DNA from: Centropus unirufus
Lineage: Eukaryota > Chordata > Aves > Cuculiformes > Centropidae
Direction: 5' to 3'
Assembly: GCA_013397695.1 (NCBI GenBank)
Contig: VYZI01000018.1
Span: 2,178,481-2,242,480, forward strand
Length of the DNA: 64,000 nt
The position numbers and the translations under genes were made by a program. Shown here piece after piece: positions 49,000 to 63,224 of this stretch. How positions within the stretch are numbered: position 1 is the first letter of the stretch; every line of letters begins with the position of its first letter. The notes below the pieces were generated by a model, which worked only from the letters and a program-made list of their open reading frames with translations, did not search any database and was not told where the DNA came from.

Positions 49000-51900
49000 T
49001 GTCCCATATATAAAACAGCTGGGTGTGGTTGTCTGATGAGACCAGCTGTCTTGGTCTCCCAAGCTATTTTACCCCTTCCTGCCTGTTGCATAAGCTCTGC
49101 TCAGTTTAGTGGAAAGAGAAAAAAAAAAAAAGAGGAAGGTAAGGTGAGGGGAGTTTGCCTGGGTTTTGTTTTGTTTTGATGTATCTGTTTTAATCTCAAA
49201 GGTAGAAAATGGAGATTTGTAACTTTATTTGGTTTAGAGCGAGGCCAAGCTACTTCAGTTAAATGAATAAAGAAGGATTTTTCAGCCAAGCTGCAAAAGG
49301 ATGAGAGCTAGTGGGAGTTTTAGCTGTGAAAATCAGTTCTGCTCTGAGTGAGAAGACCAGAAGAGTCAAGGCAAAGAGAATGTTGTCAAATTTATGATAC
49401 AAAGAGGTTGGTAATCCTGTGGGGTAGCTCACTGTGATTGAAATAAAGGATTGTGGAAAGTGCTTAAAATAGGGGAAGAAAGAAGAGCATGCTAAAGTTA
49501 TGCTGGTTTTTAGCTGGTGGCTGTATATCCATTAGGTTTCAGTGACGCTAAGAGATTGCTGCCATGAACACGGGGAGTCAACAAGCAAGTCTTTAGTCTT
49601 AACAAGAGGCTGAAGTATATTAAAGGATAACATAATTTCAATGTGGTAGAGTAAAAGTCCCACAGAAAACTGGAGGAAAGAAAGAAGAACTTTCTGGTGG
49701 GGAAAGTCATTCTGGTCACAAGCTTTTGTCAGAGACATTCTTGAGCACAAGAACAGGGGTGGAGGAAGCAGATGTTTGAAGGACTTGGCAAAGTGGACAA
49801 AAGTGTTGAGGCACAGAGGAGTGAGGAGAGGGGGGAGAAGGGAGTGGTGTGCAGTGAGAATTGAACAGCAGCAAAGGAAGGTGTTTGAGAGCACGCAGAG
49901 CTGTCTGCCCTTTGCTGGTCCTAGGTAAGCCCTGTGCTTGGGACATGTGAATTAGAATAATAATAATAGGAAGAAGGTACCTACATGTAAAAATGCAACC
50001 TAGCGGCATCTGTCTGGAAAAAAAATAATCAGAATGGTAACGTTACACCTATCCGCATAACCCACTACATCAGCAGCAAAAAGCCATGTTAGGGTGTGTG
50101 CAGAGAAGGAATTCCAAGAACGCTGTTTCGTTCCTGTGCTTCCCAGCAGACTCCTATTGCCTGAGGTTGCAAACAGGGCAGAGAGAAGAGTACAAAGCCC
50201 TGACATCCTTCTGCAGGCAGGGCAGAAGGTAGAACAGAATGGTCACTTTAAAAAAAAATTCTTTACAAAGCCCATAAAAGAGCATTCAGTGTTCCTTGGG
50301 GGAAACAGTTATTCTTGTACCCAGGGAAACACTCAGCTGAGAGATGGGTTGCCCTAGATTGCTAAATAAACAGGGTTGCAGCTGATTTGTTCACCTCTAT
50401 GAAATTGGAGGAAGATTGTCTCCAATGGCATCATACAAGTGTTCTTCACACTTTTTTTCCTGTGTTTCACTGCGTGCTGGTGTTAGCAGCATGTTTCCCA
50501 TCAAGCATGGATTCCCAGTTTATGAACTCTTTCTCATTTTAGTAAGAACAACACAATTTGGAAAGAGTTTTTAGCAGAAAAGCTAGCACTGTCAAACACA
50601 TCTGTAAACATTCAGCTCTGCCTCACACAAGGGAGTTTCATCTGTGAATGCTGAATCTAGGACTAAAATGCAGAGATGGGGCAGGATGTTCTCAGCACCT
50701 ATTTATAGAAGAATGTATAAAATGCTATAAACTTTGCCACATGAGACCAAAGCCAAATGACCCAGATACTAAACTATTCACATGAGCCTGTGCAAACAGC
50801 AGAAGCCAAACAAACAGCTTAGAAAACAATGTAATTGAACACAAAAGCACCGTCAGGAAACATGACAATGAGTGCTGTGTCATTTCACATTTTATGCAAT
50901 GCAGAAGTGACACCTTATCCCTTTAGGTTGCTAGACATTAATCAAACATAGTCCCACACTTGAAAGGGTAGTGGAAAGGATAGTGCTATCGGAGGAGAGA
51001 AGCCTTTTGTATATTCACTTTGTATTCTTTAAGAACTGCAGACTGAAGTAATGAATGGCATCTTAGACCATTTGTCACATGAGGAGCCAGAGTGTCATAC
51101 AAAATTTCTTATTCCATACTACACTGTCCTTCCATGTTATGCGGCTTGTTTTTCACTACCAGGATATCCTTTACTACATGGGAGGGGTTTAAAGCTTGCT
51201 TTTGGGCAAAAGAATGGCTTTCTTGAGCTCTGTGGCTCATTTCCTTTCCTTCTAGCTTTGCTCCGTACTTTCCCTAGAAGTGTGACAATTGCTGAAAGAG
51301 CTGGGAAAAGTTCTGGATTTGATGCTTGAGAATACTTCCAAGAAATTCATCCAAGTGGCATAGTCAGGTTGAACAGAAAAGTGTCCTTTCTATTGACCTG
51401 CTCTAGTGGCTGTAAGCATACATAGGGCAAATACAAAACATTTAGGATTCTAGTTCTCAAATCCTTAAGCTGTGATGTTGCTTGTCTTCACAAATTCCTT
51501 TTCCTTCCTCACCACCCCTCTTTCCAGCATCTGTGCTCACCTTCCTCAATCCCCACCCTCCTTCTTTTTTATGACAACCACTTTTAAGGCTGGAGACTTA
51601 CCAATGCCTATGTGGTGACATCTCTGCTATCAAAGTCTCGATAAAGAACTATGTGGTCCATGATCTGGGTTTCATGTATCCACGTTGAGATCAGTCACTG
51701 CAAAGCATTACAGAATAGTTGCTGGAGGGCGTGGGCCATAGCCTTGCTTGACCTTGGAATTGCAGGCACAGGGAATTGCTGGAGCTTGGCTCTTGCTTTA
51801 GCCTGGCGAGCTTAGGCATGGGTACATCAGATCAGTTTGTATGCCGTGCGAGTTAAGATGACAGCATAGGTTCCGACTTTAAATACAACCAAGTCCGGGG

Positions 51901-52999
51901 TGCCTCTGGGTCCTCCCTACTTACGAGTTTTTCCTATGGTATGGTTTCTTCAGCGGGGAACTCCCCTAAAAGAGATATATGGCTTGACACTTAGCAGAGT
52001 GGCAGGCAAGCCTGCGGAGTCTGCTAAAACATTTGTGGGAGTCTGGAAGCACTTTAGAGGCTGATAGATAAGAAGTTAGAAACATCTGAAGTTTTGAGGA
52101 GGAAAACAAGATTTATGGTGACTATGAAGAGCAGGAAATCGAAACTGTTAAGAAATCAGCTTCAGGTCATCATAAAGTTCTGATCCCTAGTTTCACCTTA
52201 AGGAACAGAATACTACTAGAAAATCCTGCCTGTGGTAATAAATAAAATTAATAATTAGCTACTATATACTGCTTTTCATCTATAGATCGCAGTGATAAGA
52301 ACAACACAGTGAAAATCTAATTTATTGCAGCTAAATAGTTGACTGTTAAACATGGCTTTTTGTGGGACTGTAAATTCTACCTGTTGACATAAGCTCGATC
52401 TTAGCTGCTTTCTGGACTGGACTGCTTTATCGTTTAAAATTAACTCCTTGCAGACATTTTCAAGAGTTATTGTTTCTTGCAAGTATATTATGAAAAGGAG
52501 AAACCCCAAAGGAGACAGAGTGAAATAAATTGGCAAAAGACTTTGGCACTAATTGTAACCATGGCCACATTTATTGTTGTACAAATCAATTAGGACTGTA
52601 TATTGCAAGTCTTAATTGAGGAAAGCTGCCATTTTTTTACTGAAAAATTTGGACCTAGAATATGTAATCCTTTAATCACATCATTTGTCTACCACTATAG
52701 GAAACACTTTTTATTTAGTACACTCTAAAAATGTAAGATCATGTTGCAAGGTGTACCTACTGTATGTCTTTTTAATACAGGTAATAAAATTCTGAAGTGC
52801 TTGTTGAAACAAAAGGTTAGTAAGAATTTTTTTATTACTTAAAGGCTTTGGAATTTGCCCTATATTTAACCACAGATTGTGCCCTTAACTCTGAAAAATT
52901 ATTAATAATTTGGTGATCCTTTGTTTTTATTGTCCCAACTGAAGACCTTTCAACTAAGCTTGGGTTCATGCAATGAAGAGCAACTTTTCAAATAAGTTC
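49000..52999. other. Non-coding stretch, no gene recognised
   Basis: No gene or mobile element is recognised. Purine-rich + sequence at about 49,620-49,890 yields a 120-codon Leu/Ser-rich minus frame (49,532-49,894) that is compositional. A GC-richer pocket with retained CpGs lies at about 51,720-51,970. Confidence 0.5.
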
Positions 53000-55900
53000 T
53001 TTACAGTTGTTCAAAATTGTTTGCCCAAATTATTGGTCAGTGTTGCAACATACATTTATATATATAAAATATATTTTAATGCCGAATACGCGTGACTAAG
53101 TTACTACAAAGAACTACTGCATGGGTGAAGATGTGTAAGACTAGGTTGATGTTTGTATTGTACTTTGAGAGAAATCCAAATGATATCCTTTGGTATAGGT
53201 TTGTTTGAACAATTAATAGGGTTGTATATTCTTAAATGAGGCTGGAAGCTACACTTGGAAGCAGGCCAGAACCCACATGCTTAGACGTATCTGATGGCTC
53301 AGTGTGATCACAGAAAACAGATTGGTGAAGCTTAGCTGTTGAATCTTTTCTTTAGAGAATTGTGGAAATAAGGAGGCAGATGGAAGCATGGGTTCAAATC
53401 TTTGATTTATCTAAGGCATTGGTATTTTTGCCAGACTTCTTTTTCAAGTCTGATGAAAATCATATGAAGTGTATGTCCTTTTTAAGTTACATATGACATG
53501 GATACTGACTGGTGGCAATGCTTAAGTTTATGGTGTCCTTGAACCAGAGCCAACCAGATGTTTTTTGAAAGTTTCAGTACAAATGTAATATAAACTTTGA
53601 AGCCCTGAGTCATCATTAGTGTGATAAAGGTGTGTTAATGTACCTTGTACAAGAAGGACTTCTTAAAAACTTCTGACAAGGAATTTCCTCTGTCACTCAG
53701 TAAAGTCATCCTGGCAACCAAAATTGTGGAGCTAATAAGGGCTGCAACAAACATGCACTTTTCATTTTTAAGGAAGAATAAGCTGGAATGGGGGGTCAGG
53801 GATCTCACAGGGAAGCAGAGCATCTATTTCTAGGATAGAAGGACCACAGGATGAGGTGCAAATTTGGTGATCATTTTTGTGGAGTGAAAATGAACTTCTG
53901 AAAATAGCAAAATACGATTGTCCAGTACTGGACAAACTGGCTTTTGTTACCATCACCCACTTGAGTTCTGCTTTCAAGATTTATTATATCACTCTTAAAT
54001 CTCTTGAAGTCATTACAATCTTGCCTTTCATCTAGTCTGTATATAAATAATTGATCATCATAAGGATTGAAAACTGTGGAAATGAAGACAGCTTAACACA
54101 GATATTCTTTATGACATCAATTACAGGGGGAATCAGTTGATGAGAACAGAGAATATTTCAAATGGTACAATAATGCTAGCTCCTAAAATTACTTTGTATT
54201 TGAAATGAAATGTGTACACTGATTGGTTCTGTTGCTGGTTTATGGAGAAAGTATATTATGGCTCAATGAAAAAGATGGTTAATTATCTGCATGCAGGGCT
54301 TTCTTCACCCCCTCCCTCCTTCTCTCCTACGCTGGTGTAACTCTGTTGAAGTCAGCTGTGTACAAATGGTGTAATACAGCAGTGAATTGGGCCTATATTT
54401 TGTACATAATTTATTGCAAGTATTTGCAATACTGAGCGAGGAACGGTTCAGGCATGTTCATTGTTGAGATTTAAACTCCCTGAGCCTGTGTTCTGTTGGC
54501 AGCAGTCACATGCACTGAGCCAGGGGTGGAGTAGGGTTAAACAGCAAGTACTACAACAGCAGCTGAGCAGTTTATTGTATTAAAACCTGGTAACACGCTA
54601 AAATACTGTAAACAGCATCATCAAGCATGTTGAAAGGAAGTTGAAGTTCAAGTAATTGTTTTGATTTTTTCTTTAGATTCTTAATGAACTGTTGACTGGT
54701 GAATGTATATGTTTGGCTTAGACTGGAGAGGACACTTCCTTTCCTCTTTTTTAGCCGTCATGTTGATATTTTGTGTTGTTCCACTGTTCATCCGTGTGCA
54801 GGCGATAGGTGATTTGGGCCATTATCCAAACTAAAGGGAAATGTAGCCGTATTCATGCTGTTCTAGAAAGTGCGCAATGGTGTCTGGAGAGCTTGTCTTC
54901 TGTGCCTCTGGCTGCTAGGAGCACACTGAACACATGCAGAGCAGTAATGCCTTCTTGTTTGATTTGTCCGAGGCATCTGCCATGCCAAAAAACCCACTGG
55001 ACATTAATCCATGTGAACAAGCGATGGCAACTTTGTAGTAATGAGTACTGAAAAAAATTAATCTTAAGCGTAAGAGTTTGGTGTGATATGAGCCACTTCT
55101 GGAACTAGACAACATCAAACAGAAATACTTCATGTAATGATTTTATGCTGAACAGTCCCAGCAAATGACAGGAATAGAGTTGCAAAAGCAGAAGTAAATG
55201 GCAAGCTTGAGTTCCTGTGCATTGTCAGTCACTGAAGAAGGTCCTGATTAGCCGGAGGGAGGAAGGCAGTATTACCTGCGGGTGTTTCATGTGTTTTTCA
55301 GGAGAAGTATCTCTAATTTGGATCAAGATGTGCATCTGTTCAGTTGCTATCTAATGTAAACTCTTCTGCAGAGCGGTTATGTTGTAATGGCAAAGTTTGG
55401 GGACCTGGAATAAGAGAGAATTAACATAAACTTCTGTTCGTGGAGAAGGCTAAACATTAGCATTGTTATCCTGCTGAGAATCCAATTCGGCAAAATACCA
55501 GTGTGTGTGCTTTGAAATCAAAAGGTCTTTGCTCTGAAACATTTCAGTATTAGTTGTCCACAGGTACTGTGAAAATAATTCATGTATAGATTGTGATGGC
55601 TGCTTTTTGACTCTTGGCCAAATTATCCCAGTACATCCTAATAGCTCCTTTTCTTGTTGTTATTTATTCATTTTAGAGCAGACCCCAGATGCCCACATAT
55701 AGCCCACATAACTTTTGCCGTCCATGTACGAGTGTCAGTGGATCCAAAACACTTGGTTTGCAGGCAGAGCCGAGCAGGAACATGGATACAGCAGTTGGAC
55801 ACCTTTGGATGTGTCAAACTCTGTTATGTATGAGTTTGAAGGAGATGCTTGATTTCAGTGTGAAACATTTTGGCTTTATAAAATATTTTATGGTATTGTC

Positions 55901-57731
55901 TTAGTTAGACTTGTCTTTTCTTTCATGGGTGAGCTGGCATCAGACACAGAATTTCATCAAACCTCTGCCTCCAGATAAGGCTTTAAATGTCCATGAAAGG
56001 CCATTGCCTCTCCAAATTTAAAGTGGTCTTTTGTGGCCAGAGAAGAATGTATTGACATCATTGAAAGGCAGGAGCAATGACACACTGCTAAACTGGAGTA
56101 GGTTCAGCATAGAAGACTCCAGTGCTTGCCATGCATTTAGGTCCCCTATGCAATATTATTTATTCTGGGTTGGGTTTTAGAACTCTTATCCCTCTGCCTT
56201 TTTCTTTCATATCTAAGTTGTGATCACATATGCCAGCATCTGGAACAACATCTGTGTTGCATATTGACCCTGTCAATTATGTTTGTGTGAAGTTTTCTAT
56301 CCTAATGAATATCAATAGACGGTGTTTGCAGAAGCTTTTGTGACCTTGTTACAAGGAGTGTATCATTGCAGGTGAAAAGAAACAGAAAAAGAGGAAAGAA
56401 AACAGTGCAACTTGCATACATCCAGGTATGGCAAATGAGCTGAGATGGATTTTCAAGATATTAAGTTAGAAGAAGGGCTGGGCATTAAGGAGATCAAAAA
56501 GACAGAAGATAAGAGAACTCTGTAGGACAAACAGAAGTTCAAAGACAGACTTGGCAGCAGAATGGGTCATTTGAACTGGCAAGAAAATTGTGCTACTGCC
56601 ATACAGTAACAGCCATTTTGAATATCACTCCTGCATTTTCCAGGCCAGGCTTGCACTAATCACAATCTGAATAAATTTACAGATTTTGGTACCAATCAAT
56701 TGCATTTACGTGGTTCTTAATTGTAATTTTGCATAAAGAAAGTTAAATGCATATGACTAATGATAGGGTTTCATTTCCAAGAGTTTGTGATTGCTTTAAG
56801 TTAATGGGAGCCACAAAGTGTAATACAATATCTTGTTGATTTAGAGAGTGGTTTATTTTCTGTATTTCTTCATTTGAGAGACAGTCAGGTATGAAGAACA
56901 GATGTGCAGATGTTAGCCTAGACTGTAGTGTGCCCAGAGGGAGAAGTGTAGGTCAGGGATGATTTTTGAAACAGATTTCTTTTTTAGGTGTGGGACATAG
57001 TACCTTGAGGGGTTATCTTTCTGAAACTTCTAGATGACATTTCTAAATTGGTGCTGAGAAACAAGCCCTTCCATCTCCATAATATCAAAAAGAAGCTGTG
57101 ACTAAGAAGCAAACGTAAGATCTATTCCCACTGCTGACAGATGTAATTTTTTTTTGCTGTTTTGGAAAATGTTCAAAGTTGTTTTGCCATTTGAAATCGT
57201 AGCAGTGTCCTCTGGGAAAACAAGCACAACATTCTTTAAGTTGTGTCATCACAGTTACTGACTCGTGCAACTTTAGTTGCAAAGTCAAATGTGAGGAAGC
57301 TATGGTATGTTCAGCTATTGTGAGTAGTGGTGGACATGGCATATTCTATGAATGGATGTAAGAATAAATTTGAAGGGAGGAAGCAGAGTTTGTCTATTCA
57401 AATTCAAGGACAAGTTACATCTGGTGACACTAAGTACCGAACATTTCCAGCTATTCACTTAGGCAGATAAATATAATTGTAATAATGCAGTCTTTTGATG
57501 TCCTTTACTAATGTCTAACCCTGGATATGTATGCACTTTATAAAATACACTATGACACTATTTTATCAATTGCTGTGGTATGTGTGTGTGGCTGAATGAC
57601 AGACTAGAACACTTCAGGTGTCCTCTACATTAGGCTCACTGCATTTGGGACAAAATTAGAAATTACACATATAGCCAGGACTGCATGTTAATGCCACGCA
57701 GTTGCAGGTTGTACAATTCTCTGCTGTCTAG
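53000..57731. other. Non-coding stretch, no gene recognised
   Basis: AT-rich non-coding DNA with a short TA-rich run near 53,055-53,077. Open frames are short (up to about 85 codons) and without domains. Confidence 0.55.
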
Positions 57732-57825
57732 GACCACATGCAGTCCTGGGTAGAGCTAGCTAAAGGTCTATCATTCGTTGAAAATTTGCACCATCTTAAA
57801 ATAATTATTGTCTGTCACTCCCCAG
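57732..57825 (+). other. Exon-like segment (candidate)
   Basis: A 94-nt segment lies between a fair acceptor (CAATTCTCTGCTGTCTAG ending at 57,731) and an ideal donor CAG|GTGAGT (GT at 57,826-57,827). One frame is open right through (starting GAC CAC ATG CAG). The conceptual product contains MQSWVELAKGLSFVENLHHL and matches no family I know. It could be a non-coding RNA exon, a cryptic exon or chance. Confidence 0.2.
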
Positions 57826-60519
57826 GTGAGTCTCATGTCACCAGATTCAGCTGTCTGCAGCTGATTGTCCTGGAACATGTTCTGAAACAGAGGCATGAGC
57901 TAGGGGCACCTCAGCAGTGCCTTGATCTTTCCATTATACTAAAGGGAGGGTGTATAGCCCACTCAGATGGGACTCTGGTAACTGTTAGACATTGAAATTA
58001 AGTGAAATCTCACCCTGCCGTGATAAAGCGGGATCAGACTGTCATTACTATTTCAAGCTCACTTTTTTTTTCCTGAGTGTCCAGTTTGTTTCAGGCCCTT
58101 CCTCCATTCAAGGTCTGATTGCTTTCCTGTCCCCAGGCAATAGTTTAATGATTACTTGGCTGGGTTACTGCACTGCTTCTGGCCTTCTGGAACCCATGAG
58201 TTTTCAGGCAGGAAGGTATCTTCTAGCAAGGAAATGCACTGGTCAATATTTTCCTCGCCAGTAGTTCCCCAGCTTCTCCTTTTCTCTGCAGGAGAATGGC
58301 CTGAAGGTACACATTTCCTTGTCATGTGATTGTATTGGCTATGTAGGTTGATCTTTGCTACAGTCTTAGTATTTTATTTCCCTCATCTGTATTGAAAAAA
58401 AGAAGGGAACCGGGGATGTGATCATGACTATAGCCCACTTTACAGAGATGTTTTAGGCTAAAACTGTTCATGTTTTAAGGCACTTGGGAAGCCTGGGCAA
58501 ATATAAACTTTGACACTATTGTAATGTTCATTGAGACCTCCTGAAGTTGAACAACGTAATTCTGAAAACAGCTTTTGCATTTAGAAAGATACAGTCCATC
58601 GCTACAGTCTTGTATTAAATTAATTCAACAATGTATTCAGAAGTTTGGACTCTACACCTATGAGGCTTATAAGAACTTTTCTCCTCATCTAGCCCTTACA
58701 TCCCAGGTTGTGTAGGTATCCACATAAAAATGTAACTAATACCCCCATAAAGAGGAAAGCTGAAGTACCTCTATGGCAGAACTTTTGGAATTGCTCCTCT
58801 TGCTTCTATTCCTTTCCTGTTAAAATCATTGGGAAAAACCAGTCTTGAGTTTAAAGGGAACAAAGTTAAATAGCACAGAACAGTTTGAAAATTCCAAACT
58901 AGTAATTTAATCTTCAGATTAAACCGTAATGGCCACTGCAATTTTTTTTCCAAAGCTGCACTCAAAATAAACGACGTGTTAGTCCCTAATAAATGGTCCT
59001 TAGTACAAGCATATATTATACTTTCTTTGAAAAAGCATTTATTTCTTACTGCAGGTTTCTGATTCAGCTGTCTTCCCCAGCATGCTGTTTTAACATTTGC
59101 TGCCTTCTAGGAGTTTGTATAAACCCTGCAACTCGCTGAGTTTATGTACAGCAACATATGTGCATCTGTGTGACAACACAAAGAGGGTAACCTCAGTCTG
59201 CTTAGCATGGCTGTCTTCAGATTGAAAAATACTTTCTGTAGGTTCATTTCTTAAAATCAGCTTCTTGATTTCTTGCTTACTAAATCATGTAGTGTTTATG
59301 AAATAAGACTCCCAGCCTGTCAGTCAGAACTCTGAGGCCTTTCGCAGACCATAAATTCACATTCCAATAGTTATAAATAGAAAAACTTTTGCAGTGGTTG
59401 TAAAGCTCTCTCTCTGGTGATTGTATGTTGTATTGCACCAACAAATCAGAAAAAGAGATGGTTGGGATGCTGTTGTCAACATCTTTTTCCTCAGAATTTC
59501 CATCAAGCCAGTAAGTGAGCTCGTGCTGCTGATTTGTAGTATCTGTTACCACCTTTCGTCAAACTGAGGAGAAAGGAAATACAGGATATTCCAGATGGGA
59601 GCCTGGCACATGTGTGCTGAGGAATCTGGTTGTGTTTCCTCTGATTGTTAGTGAAGGACAGCGGGGGGGCTGTTGCTCGTTGCATCACTTTTTGTACTAA
59701 TGACCATATCCAAGTGAGTTCTGTTAATGTGCTGTAATTTATAATTCTTTTGGGAGAGAGTACTCATCTTTTCAGTAATTTTTACTGCTGTTGTATGCTT
59801 TGCAACACTAGTTCAAAAGCTGCAGAAATTTCTTTGCAGAAGAGTATCTTTCCCTCCTAGGTGTGATCTGAAGTTACCCAACTTTTCCTTTAGGTTTTTA
59901 CTTATTACTTGTAGACTATGTCTCACTAGCATACTAATTTCTGCTATATTCTGGTTAACCAACAGTAATTTAATTTTCTGAACATGTTTCCCAATTAAGT
60001 TTTCAATTCCTTTTTTAAAAATGGGAATATTTGCTACAAAGAATTAAAGCTGCAACATCCAATGAGGTTTTTCTTTTCTGTAACTGCTGCTATGGAATGG
60101 TCTATATCACTTCGGGGGTCACACCTTCACTCAGGAATCGTTCAGACTTTTCTCATACATCACCCACAGAAGAACATCCGTGCCCGAGCTGTAATAGCAT
60201 CAGCAATCTATTGGAAATGGTAAGAATCACACAGCCTCTAATGGGATGAGCTGTTTAGTCGAGAAATTAAAAAGGCAATGTAACACATGCAGAAGCTGGG
60301 CAGAAGTTCATTAAAAAAAATGCCTGACTGCATGAGACCTACAATCAGTCCAGCCCGTTTCTGCGTTCAGCAGAGGCAGTGGGGGGATATTGTTTAGGGA
60401 TAGCATAAACCTGACCACTTCCATGGTCCGTTCTCACGCTCTCTCAGCATCACAGCTGGTGTATTAGGGGTGGGAAGTTAAAAGACTTTTACCTGCATAG
60501 TCTTTTTCGTGTTCATAAA
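57826..60519. other. Non-coding stretch, no gene recognised
   Basis: AT-rich DNA with short open frames only and no mobile element that I can name. Confidence 0.55.
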
Positions 60520-60960
60520 CCCATTTCCCATTAACTTGTCTTATTCCCACTTGACACTGTGGATACTGCCTGCCTCAGCGGCCTCCTATGGTGAATTCCA
60601 GAGGTCCACTATGCGCTGTGGAAACTACTTTCACCTGAATTAAATCAATCTCCTGTTATTTTCGTAGTGTCCCCTACTACTTTTTATAGTATTGCAGGTT
60701 TTTATTCTATTTGATCCTGCTTGCATTCAGCTATTTACTTTTTTCTGATACTGTAAAATGTTGATCATTTCTCCTTCTTGGCTTTCCTCTCTCAGTAGAA
60801 GGGTCCCAGACTATGTAGCGCAGGGGATACTACGTAGATGAGTTTATTGTGCTATCCTCTTGATGATTTTAATTTGTCTTCTCTAAATCTCCTATAATCT
60901 CATTTCAAAATTTAAAAGCCCCCTCTTACCTATGTGCTACAAGGATGTCGCGCAAAAGAA
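60520..60960 (-). mobile_element. Probable old CR1/L3-type LINE fragment, antisense
   Basis: Read on the + strand, ATTCCAGAGGTCCACTATGC, GCTGTGGAAACTACTTTC and the word order that follows (ATTTTCGTAGTGTCCCCTAC, TTGATGATTTTAATTTGTCT, CTCTAAATC) resemble the reverse complement of the reverse transcriptase 3' region and tail of ancient CR1/L3-like LINEs. There it reads roughly as a stretch ending in a Thr/Ser-rich turn before the 3' UTR. Divergence is high, with insertions. I am only moderately sure. Confidence 0.35.
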
Positions 60961-62120
60961 TATGTCAAACAGCCTCAGCAGTAAAGTGGAAACAGTTCAC
61001 TGAGCATCTGCAGTGACATTGTCATCCTTTTTATGCCTTTGTCATCAGCTGGTCCCACTATTCACAAGAGAGCTTCCTGCTTTTGCTATGTGCAAAGGAA
61101 GTTTTACTATCTGTTTGAGCATCATTTGCATGTCACTCTTCAAATTCTTTTTTAGCTCGTTTTATTTCCTGTTTATATTTGAGCCACTTTATGGTATTTT
61201 TCTGTCCTTACTTCAGAAAGATTTGTTTTTTTAAGAAAAATGCTGATGATCTACCTCTGAAGTCTACCTTGCTTTCTTACTGAGCCATTCATGCAGGGGA
61301 GATTTAGAACTGCTTTGTTTTCTTCTTGATCTGTGTGTTACACAGATCAAGTTTCTAGTATAGAGTATTTCATGGCTGTCAGGCTTTCTGTAGAATTCTT
61401 GGCTGTTGAACTAACCCTTTCAGAGTTTTGAGAGGGGAGAAGGCATTTTGGTTTTTACTTTTTCTATAAAAGCAATTTTTTTAAAATATTTTTTCTTCAA
61501 ATTGAATATCCATGAAATATATTTATTTAACCTTCTCTCTTTTCCTAATTTTAAGCTGTGCTGTATGATGATCAGTAACGTAGAACACCTCTCCTATTAA
61601 TAGCTGTTGTCCTGAGCACCACCTGAGACCATCTCCAGTATGCTTTTTAAGTAGCTAACATTTGTGTGTCCAAACTGTTAGATTTCTATATCTTAATGAA
61701 ACATTAACTCAGTCTAATGAGGTTAATTGTAGTCTCTTTGAATTTGTACCTGACCTAAATTTGCAGCTTCTCTAATTTCATGAAGCTTTTCCTGAGCCAG
61801 TAATTCCAGCATTGCCCTAACGAGAGGGTTGGTGTCACAACTATACTATTATTATTAATATACATAATTTTGACCCACAAGGATTCCATTGTGCTTCTTT
61901 TTTCCCCATAATATTTTTATGTTGTGCCACTGTATAATGTCCTTCACACAGAGAGCCTCTCCCTGACTTGTGTGTCCTATTCCATCATTGGGATCAAGTA
62001 GGTAATACCACATCTCATTAGTTATTCTCCTTCCCACGCTCTCCATGAATGCCAAGCATTTTGGCTCCCTCTCTAACTTTTTAAGCTTTTAGGATTAATA
62101 TGGAAGTACTCCCAAGTATT
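60961..62120. other. T-rich stretch, possibly decayed LINE
   Basis: Sequence rich in T on the + strand, in the same style as reverse-complemented old LINE sequence (A-rich on the other strand). It may continue the fragment at 60.5 kb, but no segment can be aligned by eye. It contains the perfect hairpin at 61,325-61,351. Confidence 0.3.
61325..61351. repeat. Perfect 12-bp hairpin
   Basis: CTTGATCTGTGT (61,325-61,336) and ACACAGATCAAG (61,340-61,351) are exact reverse complements around a 3-nt loop (GTT). Flanking bases do not pair. Confidence 0.9.
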
Positions 62121-63224
62121 TGCCTTATTATTGTTGCCAGTGCAATTCAGCTGGCTCAAGGCAGTCTAATTTACCCTTCCTTGTTCACAGAGAATGTGCT
62201 GCCTACTTTCCTCCTGACTCTTTTAGAATTGTGTTGCCCTTTAGTTATGCCCACCTCATAGGTTGCTTCAGTCTGAACTGTGCGCTCCTGCCCCTGTTGG
62301 CTTGTCCTCTGCCTGTCGTTTTGATGCTTCTCAGTTACTCAGTTTTCCATAGCAATGTGCTAGTTTTCATGGCAAACAGGCGGTCTATCCATCCTGCACA
62401 GGTTTCTCCTGTTCCAACCAGGACCCTGGTTCCCAACAGAGCTAAACTCCTGTGCAGCTCCTTTTCAGAAGTCTGATTTTAACCTTTAGAACAAACTTTC
62501 TACATCACAGCACTAAAGCAGACAGTGGCTATAGACCTTTCTCCTGCAACCTGGGTATTTTGTGACAATTCCTACCTTTTCACCTGATAGACATTAGCAT
62601 GAGGTCTTCCTGGACATTAGAAACTCAGATAGCCACGCCTGAGAAAATAATCTGCTGGTTCTAGCTCACTCTTCTTGTCTTTGACAATACCCTCCTGGTG
62701 CAGAACATCCCGGGTTTGAGAGGACATGTTGACACTGTAGATTAAGGAGACCACACTGAATCTTTGTGTCAGTTTCATCACTAAAATGAAGGTTAATTTT
62801 ACCATCATTAATTTCATAAGCACCCCGTGTAAGCTTCTCAGTTCCACTAACATCGCAACACCATGACATAATAATAGTAGTTGATGTTCAGTTAACCTAG
62901 ACTTCGGGCTTACGGTTTTGCAAAGAAGCCACTGACCTCTGACCTGGGGATATTAAGTTAACCAGCCTGTCCTGGCGGGTACAAGCAGCAGCAGGTGTGA
63001 AGGAAAGACATTCAAGGGATCTCTGCAGGAAAGCAGAGAATCACCAATGTCAATGGATACTGAGATGAAAAGTGTTCTTAAAAAAGATGCTTCAAAGAAT
63101 GAAGGGAAAAAAGAGGGAAAATGTCCTGGTTTTCAGTATGGTAAGGAGCATTTTTGGTAAAATTTGGGGAAGTCTGTTCAAGGCAGACGAAGAAAACAAA
63201 AGTCAAATGATAAACATGGACATT
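62121..63224. other. Non-coding stretch, no gene recognised
   Basis: A 118-codon + frame (62,120-62,476) has no recognised domain. The sequence left of the CR1 copy, about 63,060-63,220, is A-rich on the + strand and could be a boundary zone. I see no clear target-site feature. Confidence 0.5.

Noticed and set aside
49532..49894. 120-codon minus frame with Leu-rich sequence
   Set aside because: It arises from a purine-rich + strand tract and shows no domain.
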